A stretch of 64,000 bases of DNA from JADLGL01 sp963823045. Its GTDB lineage: Bacteria > Pseudomonadota > Alphaproteobacteria > Rhizobiales > Kaistiaceae. Below, piece after piece: positions 50,592-60,632 of the stretch. How positions within the stretch are numbered: position 1 is the stretch's first letter; every line of letters begins with the position of its first letter. The DNA is taken from positions 62,001-126,000 of the forward strand of contig CAWGKA010000005.1 in NCBI GenBank assembly GCA_963823045.1. The letters run 5' to 3'. The notes beneath the pieces are model-generated. The model was not told where the DNA came from and searched no databases. It worked only from the letters and a program-made list of their open reading frames with translations. The position numbers and the translations under genes are program-made.

Positions 50592-51348
50592 CTATGTGGA
50601 AGGGGCAGCCGCTCTTGGCCAGTCGCCGAACACGGCCTGGACAAGCGTCAAGCGCCGCCACGGCCGCCGTATCGGCGCGGAGGATGCGCGGCCCGAGGCT
50701 GACCGCCGTGACGAAGGGGCGCGTCCGCAGCCGCGCCCGCTCGTCGCCGAGAAACCGCCCTCCGGGCCGATGAGCACGGCAAGCTTCGTTTCCTTCACGG
50801 CGCCGAGCGCGGCGATTGGATCGTCCTGCGGCGCGGCCTCGTCGCAGAAGATGATGCGCCGGCCTGGCTGCGCGCGACGGCCAGTTGTCGAGCAGGTCCC
50901 CGAGCGGAACCGGTTCTTCGATCGACGGGAATGCTCAAGAGGCCGCATTGTTCCGCGGCCTCGATTGCGTTCGCCTCCATTCGCTCGACAGTTCACCTGG
51001 CCGACCTGGCCGTGCTGGGTGAGGACCGGCGCCAGCGCGACCGACCCCCATCTCCACCGCCTTCTGGACCATGTAGTCGAGCCGGGCCTGCTTCAGCGGC
51101 GCGAAGAGATAGTGGAGGTCCGGGCGCGTCTTCCTGCGGCCGGCTCCTCGCTCCTCGATCGTCAGCGCCCAGCCTCTGCGACCGCTTTGCGTCAGCGACG
51201 CTCGCCATTCGCCCTCGCGGCCGTTGAAGACGCGAATCGCCGCTCCTGCGTTCATGCGCAGCACGTTGGCGAGGTAGTTGGTCTGGCCGCGGTCGAGATC
51301 GATGACCGCCCCGGCGGCCAGCCGCGATCGCATGAACAGTCGTTGCAT
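50592..51348 (-). CDS. rsmE: 16S rRNA m3U1498 methyltransferase (frameshifted)
   Basis: RsmE methylates U1498 of 16S rRNA and has a SPOUT knot fold. MQRLFMRSRLAAGAVIDLDR, NYLANVLRMNAGAAIRVFNG and LFAPLKQARLDYMVQKAVEM are in one frame. EANAIEAAEQCGLLSIP, FCDEAAPQDDPIAAL and LAVLIGPEGGFSA (the GPEGG SAM-binding loop) follow in others, and the end is TLVQAVFGDWPRAAAPST. Frame changes fall near 51040, 50990, 50880 and 50740. Corrected length is about 250 aa. It lies 75 nt upstream of gshA in the same direction, a pairing common in Alphaproteobacteria. Confidence 0.91.
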
Positions 51349-51443
51349 CGCTTCCCTGTATCCCGCACCCCGGTCAAGCGCTGCGGCTTGACGCAGGATC
51401 GGCTAAATCGCCCACCACTCCTCTAGCCGAAAACGGAGCGCGC

Positions 51444-52986
51444 GTGGCCAGCAACGTCACCGAATATACCGTCTCTTCGATCTCTGCGGCGCTGAAGCGC
51501 ACCGTCGAAGATGCCTATGGCTATGTCCGCGTCCGCGGCGAAATCTCAGGCTTTCGCGGCGTCCACAGCTCCGGTCACGCCTATTTCGCATTGAAGGATG
51601 ACAAGGCGCGGCTCGAGGCGGTGATCTGGCGCACCAGCCTGCAGCGCATCAAGTTCCCCCCCGAGGAAGGCCTCGAAGTCATTGCCACGGGCAAGCTTTC
51701 GACGTTCGCCGGGAGCTCGAAATATCAGCTGGTCATCGACACGCTGGAGCCCGCCGGGGCCGGCGCTCTCATGGCGCTGCTGGAAGAGCGGCGGAAGAAG
51801 CTCGCCGCCGAGGGCCTGTTCGACAGCGCACGCAAGCGGCCCCTTCCCTTCCTGCCGAAGCGCATCGGCGTCATCACCTCGCCGACCGGCGCCGTCATCC
51901 GCGACATCCTGCACCGCCTCGCCGATCGCTGCCCGACGGAGGTGGTCGTGTGGCCGGTGCGGGTGCAGGGGGAAACCGCCGCGGCGGAGATTGCTGCGGC
52001 GCTGCGCCGCTTCGAGAGCACTCCACTGGAAGGCCCGATGCGGCGGCCGGACCTCGTCATCGTCGCGCGCGGTGGCGGCAGCCTGGAGGACCTGTGGCCG
52101 TTCAACGAGGAAATCGTCGTGCGCGCCGCAGCAGAGCCTGGGGGTCGCTCTCATCTCCGCGGTGGGCCATCGACCGACACGACGCTGATCGACTTCGTCG
52201 CCGACAAACGGGCGCCGACACCGACCGGCGCGGCGGAGATGGCCGTCCCGGTCCGCACCGATCTCATGGCCCGGACTGACGCGATCCTCGCGCGCGGGCG
52301 AACGGCGGTGGCGCGCTTTCTCGAACGGCACCGCCGCGAACTGACAGGACATGCTCGCGCCCTGCCGTCGGCGGACGACATTCTCGCCAGTCCGGGGCGC
52401 TCGCTCGACGAGATCAGCGGCCGGCTCGCCCGCTCGCTGACGGCCAACGCCTTCGCCCACCACGCCAGACTGGACCGCGCCACGGCAGGCCTGTCGCCGC
52501 TCGGTCTCTCCCGGCTCCTGCAACAGGCTCAGATGCGGATCGGCACGGCGACGAACCGGATGGCGCAGGCGCTTTCGGTGCATGCCGAGCGGAAACGGTG
52601 CGCACGTCTTCGCGCAAAGCGTCTACGTCCCGGGCCGAAGATCGCGACCCGCGTCGCCGCCGCAGGAACGCGCCTTGCGAGGATGAAACCGGCGAAAAGA
52701 ACACAGCCTCAGCCAACGGTTCCTCGCGGCATGGCAACGCCTGGAAGCGCTCGACAAGCTGCTCGATGCCTTCTCGATGTCGAAGGAGAGCGTGCTGCAG
52801 CGCGGCTATGCGCTGGTCCACAGCGCCAGTCGGGGCGCTGCTGAGCCACGCATGGGACGTGCCGCCCGGCGGGGCGCTGGGACTGGAATTCGCGGATGGT
52901 CGGGTTTCGGCCGTGGCCGGCGTCGGCGCTATGAGCCCGAAGCGCCCGCAGCGCCGCACCAAGGCGCCCAACCTGGGCGCGGATAG
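51444..52986 (+). CDS. xseA: Exodeoxyribonuclease VII large subunit (frameshifted)
   Basis: XseA is the catalytic subunit of exonuclease VII, which trims single-stranded DNA. An N-terminal OB fold (VRGEISGFRGVHSSGHAYFA, LKDDKARLEAVIW) is followed by LPFLPKRIGVITSPTGAVIR, the catalytic-site segments DLVIVARGGGSLEDLWPFNE and LISAVGHETD-like sequence, and FVADKRAPTPTGAAEMAVP. A long coiled-coil arm and the end motif SKESVLQRGYALVHSA close it. A compensating frame pair flanks 52140-52175, and several more shifts lie after 52600. The stop is uncertain: TAG at 52984-52986 in one frame or TAA at 53093-53095 in another. The start is GTG with CGGAG upstream. Confidence 0.91.
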
Positions 52987-53268
52987 CTATTCGGCGCTGG
53001 CGAAGATGGATGATCGTACAGGTTGGTGTGAGGGGCAACTTGTCCATGTATTTTACGCCTCGGGCCTGTCGCAGCACCTCCTCATGATCATCTAAACCCA
53101 AGCACCTCTAGAGAATATTTAGTATTTTCAATTTTTGATTGAGTCACGGTTGTGGCTCGATCGAGGATTCCATGGTCTAATACCGTAAGTTCAGCATCGA
53201 GACTCGGAGAATACATAAAGAATGCCTTAGGTTGTCATTATTCCAGAGAGAGATGGGGGACAATTGTC

Positions 53269-54469
53269 ATGCAAGACTTGTCACGCCGGACTTTGTTGAA
53301 ACTGGTTCCATCGACGGGTGCGTTGATTGCACTTGCCGGAACCGTGTCCCCCCTAGCGCTGATCTCGCCCGCGCATGCTGCGACCTACAACGCCGACCAG
53401 TGGCTAGCCGCTGGCAAGGCAGTTGCCGTTGCCAATTCGTTCGGACCTTTCGCAACGCATGTCGCCAACGGCTTGGGGCAGTCTGCCGATCAGGCGCCCG
53501 GACAGATCGCCCAAAACGACGGAGTAATCGATCAGCAATATGTCACGCCGGCGAAGGCGGCGATCAACGAACTGCCGACGCGAAAGCCGGGGGGCGCCGG
53601 CTACTCCGTCAACAATTCAGCGAATCCTGCCGGGTGGGAGAACAAAGATAACGAGTTCGAAGGCCTACAACAGCGCGCATGAACTCTTTTCCAACGCGCT
53701 GGCCTTGGCTCGGTCTTGGAACGAGCCCGATTTCCGCAAATTGGTCAGGGACCTCGGCAATGGCGCGGGCTCCGCTGAACTCAAGCTCACGAGCGCGTTG
53801 AACAGCGATGCCGGATTGCTCCTTGGTTCAATGGCTGTGTTCTTCAGGGCGGAAGCGTTTCGCCTGCTGGCGCGGCTGGCAAGCGCCGTACCTGATGTCA
53901 CTGGCCCTTGGGCAGATCTTCGCGCAGAGTTCAGCCAACTCGGTCGAAGACTCCTGGTCGAGCAATCGCGCGTCGGAGGCGAAATAAGGACCGCCACATC
54001 CGTCGATGAAGGCGTTGCCTCAACGGGCAGGACCGCGGCATCGAACACCTTGGTGGGGCGCGCCATCGAGCTGATGCCCGGAACACGCGAATACAAGCTC
54101 AATTGGGGCCTCGACAGAGGGACCGACCCGTTTGCTCTCAGCGTGAATGTGGAGGGGACGGTCACGGTAACGTGGACGCTGCTTCGTTCAGCAGACGGGC
54201 ACGACCTATCACTGCCCACTATGATCGACGGCGCGTTCAAAGAGGCAGAGTATGATCCGCGCGCCGCCACGAGCGGCATACTTCACAACAAGACGCTCAA
54301 GAATATGGAGGACGACTACAAAGCCTGGTCAGCGAGCATCAACAGGTACGCCTACGGGACTATCCTTCACACGTGTGCTGAATACGCGGCCGTTCTGAAC
54401 CGGTCTGTTGGCGCATCGATCACACAGAACTCTCAGCGCAATCTGACGTCACATCGGAGCCGCGCGTAG
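53269..54469 (+). CDS. Tat-exported protein of unknown function (orphan, one frameshift)
   Basis: The N-terminus MQDLSRRTLLKLVPSTGALI has a Tat twin-arginine motif (SRRTLLK), a hydrophobic core and an AHA-A cleavage site near residue 38. Mature residues include NADQWLAAGKAVAVANSFGP, and after an indel near 53660 a helical part (SAHELFSNALALARSWNEPD, FFRAEAFRLLARLASAVPDV). A predicted beta part (FALSVNVEGTVTVTWTLLRS) and MEDDYKAWSASINRYAYGTI close it. Corrected length is about 400 aa with one mature cysteine. I recognise no family. Arginine codons AGA and AGG occur several times, unlike neighbouring genes, and the upstream stretch is AT-richer, which suggests transfer. The neighbour is tRNA-His. 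Confidence 0.72.
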
Positions 54470-54515
54470 CATCGGCTGGGGCACGAACGAAATGATGCCC
54501 GGCGAAGATGGGTGA

Positions 54516-54592
54516 TGGTACAGCTGGTGGGACTTGAACCTACGACCTCCGGAGCCACAATCCGGCGCTCTAACCAACTGAGCTACAGCTGC
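54516..54592 (-). tRNA. tRNA-His (GTG anticodon), CCA encoded
   Basis: The 77-base cloverleaf reads leftward. The acceptor stem GCAGCTG pairs with CAGCTGT (a G1-U72 wobble at the end), the D arm is GCTC...GAGC, and the anticodon stem CCGGA/TCCGG carries loop TTGTGGC with anticodon GTG. The T loop is TTCAAGT between GTAGG and CCCAC, which leaves one A-C mismatch. The 3' CCA is encoded and the discriminator base is A73. The base before G1 in the gene is T, so there is no encoded G-1, as known for Alphaproteobacteria. Confidence 0.96.
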
Positions 54593-54790
54593 ATGGATGA
54601 ACCGCGGCGGACGGTAGGGTTTCGCGGTTCGTATTTCAAGCGACACGAAGCCGCTTAACCCCGTTCCGAAACTGCCCCGTGAACGCCGCCCTGCTGCCAT
54701 GGACGGGCTTGCCGTTTACCCCTATTCACCTTCTGTTAGGCATCTGCGATCGGCAATTGGGGCGACCGGCAAGGTTCGCCGGGGCGCGGG
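54593..54790. other. Promoter stretch of tRNA-His and the sensor kinase
   Basis: This 198-base gap separates the leftward tRNA-His from the rightward kinase gene, so it must hold both promoters. GGGATGAAG at the kinase start gives only a weak ribosome site. I see no further gene or hairpin here. Confidence 0.4.
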
Positions 54791-57579
54791 ATGAAGCGGA
54801 AAGGCCACTCCTATCTCGACCTGACGGCGCTGCCTGAAATCGGCGCGCTGCTGCTCACGCCGCGCCCGGCCTGGCTGTGGCGCGCGGATGGCAATGCTGT
54901 GCTGTGGGCAAACGCTGCCGGCGCGCGCTTCCTCGATTCCAAGACTGTGGAAGACCTCCTCGGCCGGGACTTCGCCGAAGCGCCTGCTCTCGCCGATGTC
55001 GCCGGACTTGCCGGCGCGGTGTCTGAAACGCCGCAAATGGAAGAGGTGCTGCTCCATCGTGGCGAAGGCGACGAGACACTCTGGTGTCTCGCCTCACGGC
55101 TCACGCTGGACGACGGAACCGAAGCATTGCTCCTCGTTGCCACGGATGAAGGCGCCGGGGTCGATCCGCTCGCCGTCCGCGCCGGGCGGCTGGTGCAGTC
55201 GATCGCCGGCGACGGCATGGTGACGGCGCTGGCGCGGCCGGACGGGCGCGTTCTCGCCGCCTCGGCCGGCTTTCGCTTGCTCGGCGACGGAGACCGCGTA
55301 ATCGGCGCGCTCGCCGACGACATGCTGGCCGGCAGCCGGCGCCTGATGAAGCGCAGCGAGACCTTCGGCGAGGAGCAGCGCGTGACCGGCGCCGCGGTCG
55401 CGGCAACGCCCGACGGGGAACTTCTCCTCCTCATTATCGGGCCGCCGATCGAGACGATACCCGAACCAGCGGCGATCCCGGCGCCAGCCGCCGCGCCGAC
55501 GCCGGCCAAGGCCGAGCGACGGCCGCCGCGCTTCACCTTCAGCCTCGACAAGGATCAGCAGTTCACCGCGGTTTCACCGGACCTTGAGGGCGCGGTCGGT
55601 GCCGAGGCTGCCGACCTCATCGGACACAGCTGGAGCGAGATCGCCGAGCGGCTCGACCTCGATGATGGCGGCGCCATTGCCGGAGCCCTCGCCCGGCGCG
55701 ACACCTGGAGTGGCGTAACAGTGTCCTGGCCGACAAGCCGTGAGGGCGAGCGCGTGGCCGTCGACCTCACCGCCATTCCAAGCTTCCGTCGCGACGGAAC
55801 GTTCGAGGGGTTCCGCGGTTTCGGCGTCATCCGCAATTTGCCTCTGCCGGTTGAGCCAGTCTCGGACGAAGCCGGCAGTGCCGATGAAGAAGCACCACCG
55901 AGCGAAGCGCCGCCATCGAATGTCGTGCGCCTGCCCTCGGCCGATCGCGTCGAGGCACGGAGCACGACCTTAAGCGGCGACGAGCAGGACGCCTTCCGCC
56001 GCATTGCCGAAACCCTGCGCACGATCGGGCGCAGGGCACCGGATGTGGCCGAGGTCGAAGAGGTTCCGGCCGAGCCGGTCGCCGTGCCGGCATCGGCGCC
56101 TTCGCCGCCTTCCGAGATTCCGCTGCGCCTGCTCGATCGCATCCCGATCGGCATCGTCGTCTTTCGCGAAAACGAGGTGCTCTACGCCAATCCTGCCTTG
56201 CTCGACCGGCTTGGGCATCCGAGCGTCGCGGCTCTGGCAGCAGCCGGCGGCGTCGACGCGCTGTTCGCCGAGGCAGGGCCGCCGCCCGCGGGTGAGGCCG
56301 ATGAAAGCTACCGCATCCCGCTGCGTGCCGCCGATGGCCGCCAGATCGCGGCCGAGGCGAAACTTCATGTCGTGCCTTGGGTCGACGGAGCGGCGACGAT
56401 GCTTTCGATCCGCGATCCGGTGCAGCAGGTGGAGGAACGGCGCCTCCTCGACGAACGGGCAGCCATGGCGCGCATCGATGAGCTTGAAGCGCTTCTCGAC
56501 ACGGCGACCGACGGCACGATCGTTCTCGACGGGGTCGGGCGCATCCTCAGCCTCAACCGCAGTGCGGAGGCGCTGTTCGGCGTCGAGGCCACCGATGTCC
56601 TTGGCAAGGCCTTCACCGACCTCCTCGCCGAGGAGAGCCGGAAATCGGCCGTCGACTATCTCGATGGTCTGGCGCGGAACGGCGTCGCCTCGGTCCTCAA
56701 TGACGGCCGCGAGGTGATCGGGCTCGTTCCGGCCGGTGGACTGATCCCGCTGTTCATGACGATGGGCAGGCTCGCGGAGCGCGGCAAGTTCTGCGCCGTG
56801 CTGCGAGACATCACGCATTGGAAGAACATCGAGGAGGAGCTCGTTGCGGCACGACGTACGGCCAGACCGCCAACCAGCAGAAATCGGAGTTCCTGGCCAA
56901 GATCGGCCGCGAAATCCGCACGCCGCTGAACGCGATTATCGGTTTCTCCGACGTCATCATCGAGGAACGTTTCGGCCCCATCGGCGTCGACCGCTACCGC
57001 GAATATCTCAAGGATATCCGCCTGTCGGGCACGCATTTGCTGAGCCTTATCAACGACCTCCTCGACCTTTCCAAGATCAAGTCGGGCAAGCTCGACCTCA
57101 ACTTCGAGGCCGTTGCTGTCAATCAGATCGTGCTCGAAAGCGTCGCGCTGATGCAGCCCGAGGCGGACCGCCGCCGCGTCATCATCCGCACCAGCCTCGC
57201 CGAAGATGTGCCCAAGGTTGTCGCCGACGGACGCTCGCTGCGCCAGATCATTCTCAACCTCGTCTCCAACGCGGTTAAGTTCAACGTCGCGGGCGGACAG
57301 GTGATCGTGTCGACTGCGCTTGAGGAGGATGGCGAGGTTGTCCTCCAAATCCGCGACACAGGGATCGGCATGTCGGAGAAGGAGATCGAGACGGCGCTGA
57401 AGCCGTTCCAGCAAATCGCGACCGCCGGGGCGGCGCGTTTCGAAGGAACCGGGCTCGGGCTTCCACTCACCAAGGCGCTGGTCGAAGCCAACCGCGCTGC
57501 GTTCGCGATCGACAGCGCGCCCAACCAAGGCACGCTCGTGCGTATCAACTTCCCGATCGAGCGGGTGTTACAGAGCTGA
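54791..57579 (+). CDS. Multi-PAS sensor histidine kinase, CbrA/PdhS-like, H-box without His (one frameshift)
   Basis: This large cytosolic kinase has about 930 aa. PAS-like segments occur near residues 25-120, 250-360 (FSLDKDQQFTAVSPDLEGAV), 455-560 (DRIPIGIVVFRENEVLYANP) and 570-690 (LDTATDGTIVLDGVGRILSL). One indel near 56860 joins this to the kinase core QQKSEFLAKIGREIRTPLNA, FGPIGVDRYREYLKDIRLSG and DLLDLSKIKSG. The ATPase motifs are complete: LRQIILNLVSNAVKF (N box), RDTGIGMSEKEIE (G1) and GTGLGLPLTKALVEAN (G2). The core resembles the CbrA/PdhS kinases that act on DivK/CtrA. Where relatives have SHEIRTPLN, this reads GREIRTPLN, so the phosphoacceptor His is Arg (codon 56908-56910). Confidence 0.9.
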
Positions 57580-57782
57580 CACAAGACGTCGCCTTAGCCT
57601 TTGCCGCGTATGGCGAATTGGCGCACGGTTTAGAGCCGTTTCACTTTGTACCTCTTCTAAGCTATTGAAGTAGCAGCAAATCGGTAGGACTTGCCGAAGC
57701 CGACTTGGCAAGCATCAGCTCCGGCTCGGGGGCCAAGGCCAAACAGGTGGGCAACGCGCCCGCCGACCGGAGGGATACTCAT

Positions 57783-58844
57783 ATGTTCAGCAATGTCCGC
57801 AAGCGTGGCGGGGTGGCGGCACTTGTCGCTGCGTTCGTTGTTGTGGCCGCCTTGCCGGCAAGCGCTGAGTTCAACACCGACCCCGACACCGTGAACGTCT
57901 ACACGACGCGCGAACCGGGCCTTGTTCTGCCGCTGTTCGATGCCTTCACCGCTGCCACCGGCATCACCGTCCACACCGTCTATATCAGCCAGGGCGTCGC
58001 CGAGCGGTTGATCGCCGAGGGCGAACATTCGCCGGCCGATCTGGTGATGATGGTCGACTATGGCGAACTCGACAATCTCGTCGAGCGCGGCCTTACCCAG
58101 CCGGTGCATTCCGACATTCTCAACGCCGCCATCCCGGCCAATCTGCGCGATCCGAACGACCAGTGGTTTGCGCTGTCGATCCGTGCCCGCGTCATCTACG
58201 CATCGACCGATCCGGCCCGCGTGCCGGAAGAAACGCTGACCTATGAGGATCTGGCCAAGCCGGAATGGAAGGGGCGCGTGTGCATCCGCTCAGGCCAGCA
58301 CCCGTACAACACCTCGCTGTTTGCCGCCTTCATCGCCAAGCATGGCGTTGACGCCACCGAGGACTATCTGCGCGCCCTGCACGACAATCTCGCGCGCACC
58401 GCCGGCGGCGGCGATCGAGACGGCGCCCGCGATATCCTCGCCGGCATCTGCGACGTCGCGGTGGGCAATTCCTACTATGTCGGGCTGATGCGCTCTGGCG
58501 CCGGCGGCGCCGAGCAGCAGGCCTGGGGCAACGCCATCCGCGTCATCCTGCCGACCTTCGACGATGGGCTCGGCACGCATGTCAACATTTCCGGCGCGGT
58601 CGTCGCCAAATACGCGCCGCACTACGACATTGCCGTTCGCTTGATGGAGTTCCTGGTTTCGCCGGAAGCACAGGAAATCTACGCCAAGGCGAATTTCGAA
58701 TATCCTGTGCTGGCAGGCGTTGCGCCGGGAACTGATCGTCGCCGCCTTCGGCAATCTGGTGATCGATCCGACGCCGCTGAGCGAGCTGTCTCAGTATCGC
58801 CGAACGAAAGCGAGTTGGTCGACATTGTCGGTTTCGACTACTGA
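57783..58844 (+). CDS. Fe(III)-type ABC transporter substrate-binding protein (compensating frameshift pair)
   Basis: This periplasmic binding protein is of the FbpA/AfuA family. The signal peptide is VAALVAAFVVVAALPASAEF. The mature part has VNVYTTREPGLVLPLFDAFT, SQGVAERLIAEGEHSPADLV, MMVDYGELDNLVERGLTQPV, VPEETLTYEDLAKPEWKGRV, IRSGQHPYNTSLFAAFIAKH and ICDVAVGNSYYVGLM (NSYY, tyrosines typical of ferric-ion ligands). From about 58725 the frame changes (ELIVAAFGNLVIDPTPLSEL) and returns for ASELVDIVGFDY at the end. GGAGGG precedes the ATG. Corrected length is about 353 aa. The permease follows 31 nt later. Confidence 0.92.
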   Translation: MFSNVRKRGGVAALVAAFVVVAALPASAEFNTDPDTVNVYTTREPGLVLPLFDAFTAATGITVHTVYISQGVAERLIAEGEHSPADLVMMVDYGELDNLVERGLTQPVHSDILNAAIPANLRDPNDQWFALSIRARVIYASTDPARVPEETLTYEDLAKPEWKGRVCIRSGQHPYNTSLFAAFIAKHGVDATEDYLRALHDNLARTAGGGDRDGARDILAGICDVAVGNSYYVGLMRSGAGGAEQQAWGNAIRVILPTFDDGLGTHVNISGAVVAKYAPHYDIAVRLMEFLVSPEAQEIYAKANFEYPVLAGVAPGTDRRRLRQSGDRSDAAERAVSVSPNESELVDIVGFDY

Positions 58845-58875
58845 CCCTGCGCCTTTGCCTGTGCCGGCCGGTGCG

Positions 58876-60549
58876 ATGATCTCGCGCCGGCCGAAGGTGC
58901 AATGGCGCTGGCTCATCCCGGTGGTGGTTATCGCCGCACTGGTGTTGTCGCCGGTATTCGGCCTTGCCTGGTTCGCAGCCAGAGGCTCCGGCGATCTGTG
59001 GCCGCATCTACTGCAGACCGTGCTGCCCACGGCGACGCGGACGACGATCATCCTACTCCTCGGGGTCGGCGTCGTCGTAACCGTCATCGGCGTCGGCACG
59101 GCATGGCTGATCGCAACCTACCGTTTCCCTGGCCGTCGCTTCCTCGAATGGGCGCTGCTGCTGCCGCTGGCGGTGCCGACCTATGTCATCGCCTATGCCT
59201 ATCTCGACGTGATGCATCCCGTCGGACCGGTGCAGACCTTCCTCCGCGACATCTTCAACATCAGCAATCCGCGCGACCTCTGGTTCCCGGAGATCCGGTC
59301 GATGGGCGGCGCCATCTTCCTACTTGGGCTCGTCCTCTTCCCCTATGTCTATCTCCCGGTGCGGGCGCTGTTCCTGATGCAGTCTGCAACGTTCCTGGAA
59401 GCATCGCGCACACTGGGTGCCGGCGCGTTCTCAAGCTTCCTGCGCATCGCCCTGCCGCTCGCCCGTCCGGCCGTCGTCGTCGGACTGACGCTGGCGCTGC
59501 TGGAAGCCCTCAACGACATCGGGGCGTCCGAATTCCTCGGCATCCGCACCATGACGGTCTCGATCTACACGACCTGGGTGACGCGGAATTCGATCGAAGG
59601 GGCGGCGCAGATCGCCCTGGTGATGATGGTGATCGTGCTCGGCCTCCTGATGCTGGAACGCTGGGCGCGGCGCAAGCAGCGCTATGTCGGTGGCGGTCAG
59701 CGTTCGCACCCGCCGGCGTTGAAGCAAATCAGGGGCTGGCGCGCCGCCGCGGCGATCGTCGCATGCGCTGCCCCGCCCTTCTTCGGCTTCGGCGTGCCGG
59801 CGCTCTATCTCATCTATGCCGCCGCGACGCGCATCGCCGAGTTCGGCTGGCCCTCGGAGATCGGCGGCTGGATCGGCAGCACGGTGACGCTCGCCGCCAT
59901 CGCCACCGTCTTCACCGTCTCGGTCGGGCTCTTCCTCGCCTATGCGGCACGCGTCCTCAAGCGGCGTATCGGCTTCGTGGCGATGCGGCTGGCAACGATC
60001 GGCTACGCTCTGCCCGGAACGGTGCTGGCGGTGGGTCTCCTCATCCCCGTCGCCTCGCTCGACAATTGGGTCGCCGACCATCTCGACCAATGGTTCGGGG
60101 TGTCGGTCGGCCTCATCATCCTCGGCTCGGGCGCCGCGCTCATCTTCGCCTATGTGCTGCGCTTCCTGCCGATCGCTGTCGGCAACGCCGAATCCGGCTT
60201 CGCCAAGATCAGCCCGTCGCTCGACATGGCGGCGCGCAGCCTCGGCGCCGGGCCGCTGGAAACGGCGAGGCGCGTTCACCTGCCGATCCTGCGGCCGGCG
60301 CTCGCGGCCGGCGCCCTCATCGTGTTCGTCGACTGCATGAAGGAACTCCCGGCAACCCTGCTTCTGCGCCCCTTCGGCGTGGAGACGCTCTCGACCCAGC
60401 TCTTCGCCGAGGCGCAGCGCGGAACCTACGAGGTTGGGGCCGTTTCGGCGCTCGCTATCGTCCTGGTTGGCCTCATCCCCGTCATTCTCCTGGCGCGGAC
60501 GACCGAGCGAAGCCTCAACTTCCGCCCCGCAGCCAAGCCCTCCGGCTAG
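58876..60549 (+). CDS. Fe(III)-type ABC transporter permease, fused double permease
   Basis: This FbpB-type permease of about 557 aa has about twelve helices formed by two fused permease domains. The two EAA loops are visible: EASRTLGAGAFSSFLRIALP near residue 175 and MAARSLGAGPLETARRVHLP near 455. Helices include PLAVPTYVIAYAYLDVM and IGYALPGTVLAVGLLIPVAS. The gene is intact. The start may be the ATG at 58876 or the GTG at 58861; neither has a good ribosome site. No ATPase gene follows in the window, so the transporter's ATP-binding subunit must be elsewhere. Confidence 0.92.
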   Translation: MISRRPKVQWRWLIPVVVIAALVLSPVFGLAWFAARGSGDLWPHLLQTVLPTATRTTIILLLGVGVVVTVIGVGTAWLIATYRFPGRRFLEWALLLPLAVPTYVIAYAYLDVMHPVGPVQTFLRDIFNISNPRDLWFPEIRSMGGAIFLLGLVLFPYVYLPVRALFLMQSATFLEASRTLGAGAFSSFLRIALPLARPAVVVGLTLALLEALNDIGASEFLGIRTMTVSIYTTWVTRNSIEGAAQIALVMMVIVLGLLMLERWARRKQRYVGGGQRSHPPALKQIRGWRAAAAIVACAAPPFFGFGVPALYLIYAAATRIAEFGWPSEIGGWIGSTVTLAAIATVFTVSVGLFLAYAARVLKRRIGFVAMRLATIGYALPGTVLAVGLLIPVASLDNWVADHLDQWFGVSVGLIILGSGAALIFAYVLRFLPIAVGNAESGFAKISPSLDMAARSLGAGPLETARRVHLPILRPALAAGALIVFVDCMKELPATLLLRPFGVETLSTQLFAEAQRGTYEVGAVSALAIVLVGLIPVILLARTTERSLNFRPAAKPSG

Positions 60550-60632
60550 GGCGGCGGCTTGCCCCGCCTCCAATTCGTCCTTATGCGAAAGGCGCGGACA
60601 AAGCGGGCAAGAGAGGCCACCCGATCGTTGCC

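Noticed and set aside
53540..53682. Two separate genes in the Tat-exported orphan region
   Set aside because: The upstream part carries only the signal and a short domain, the downstream part has no start signal, and they join smoothly (EFEG, frame change, AYNSAHELF), so one gene with an indel is more likely.
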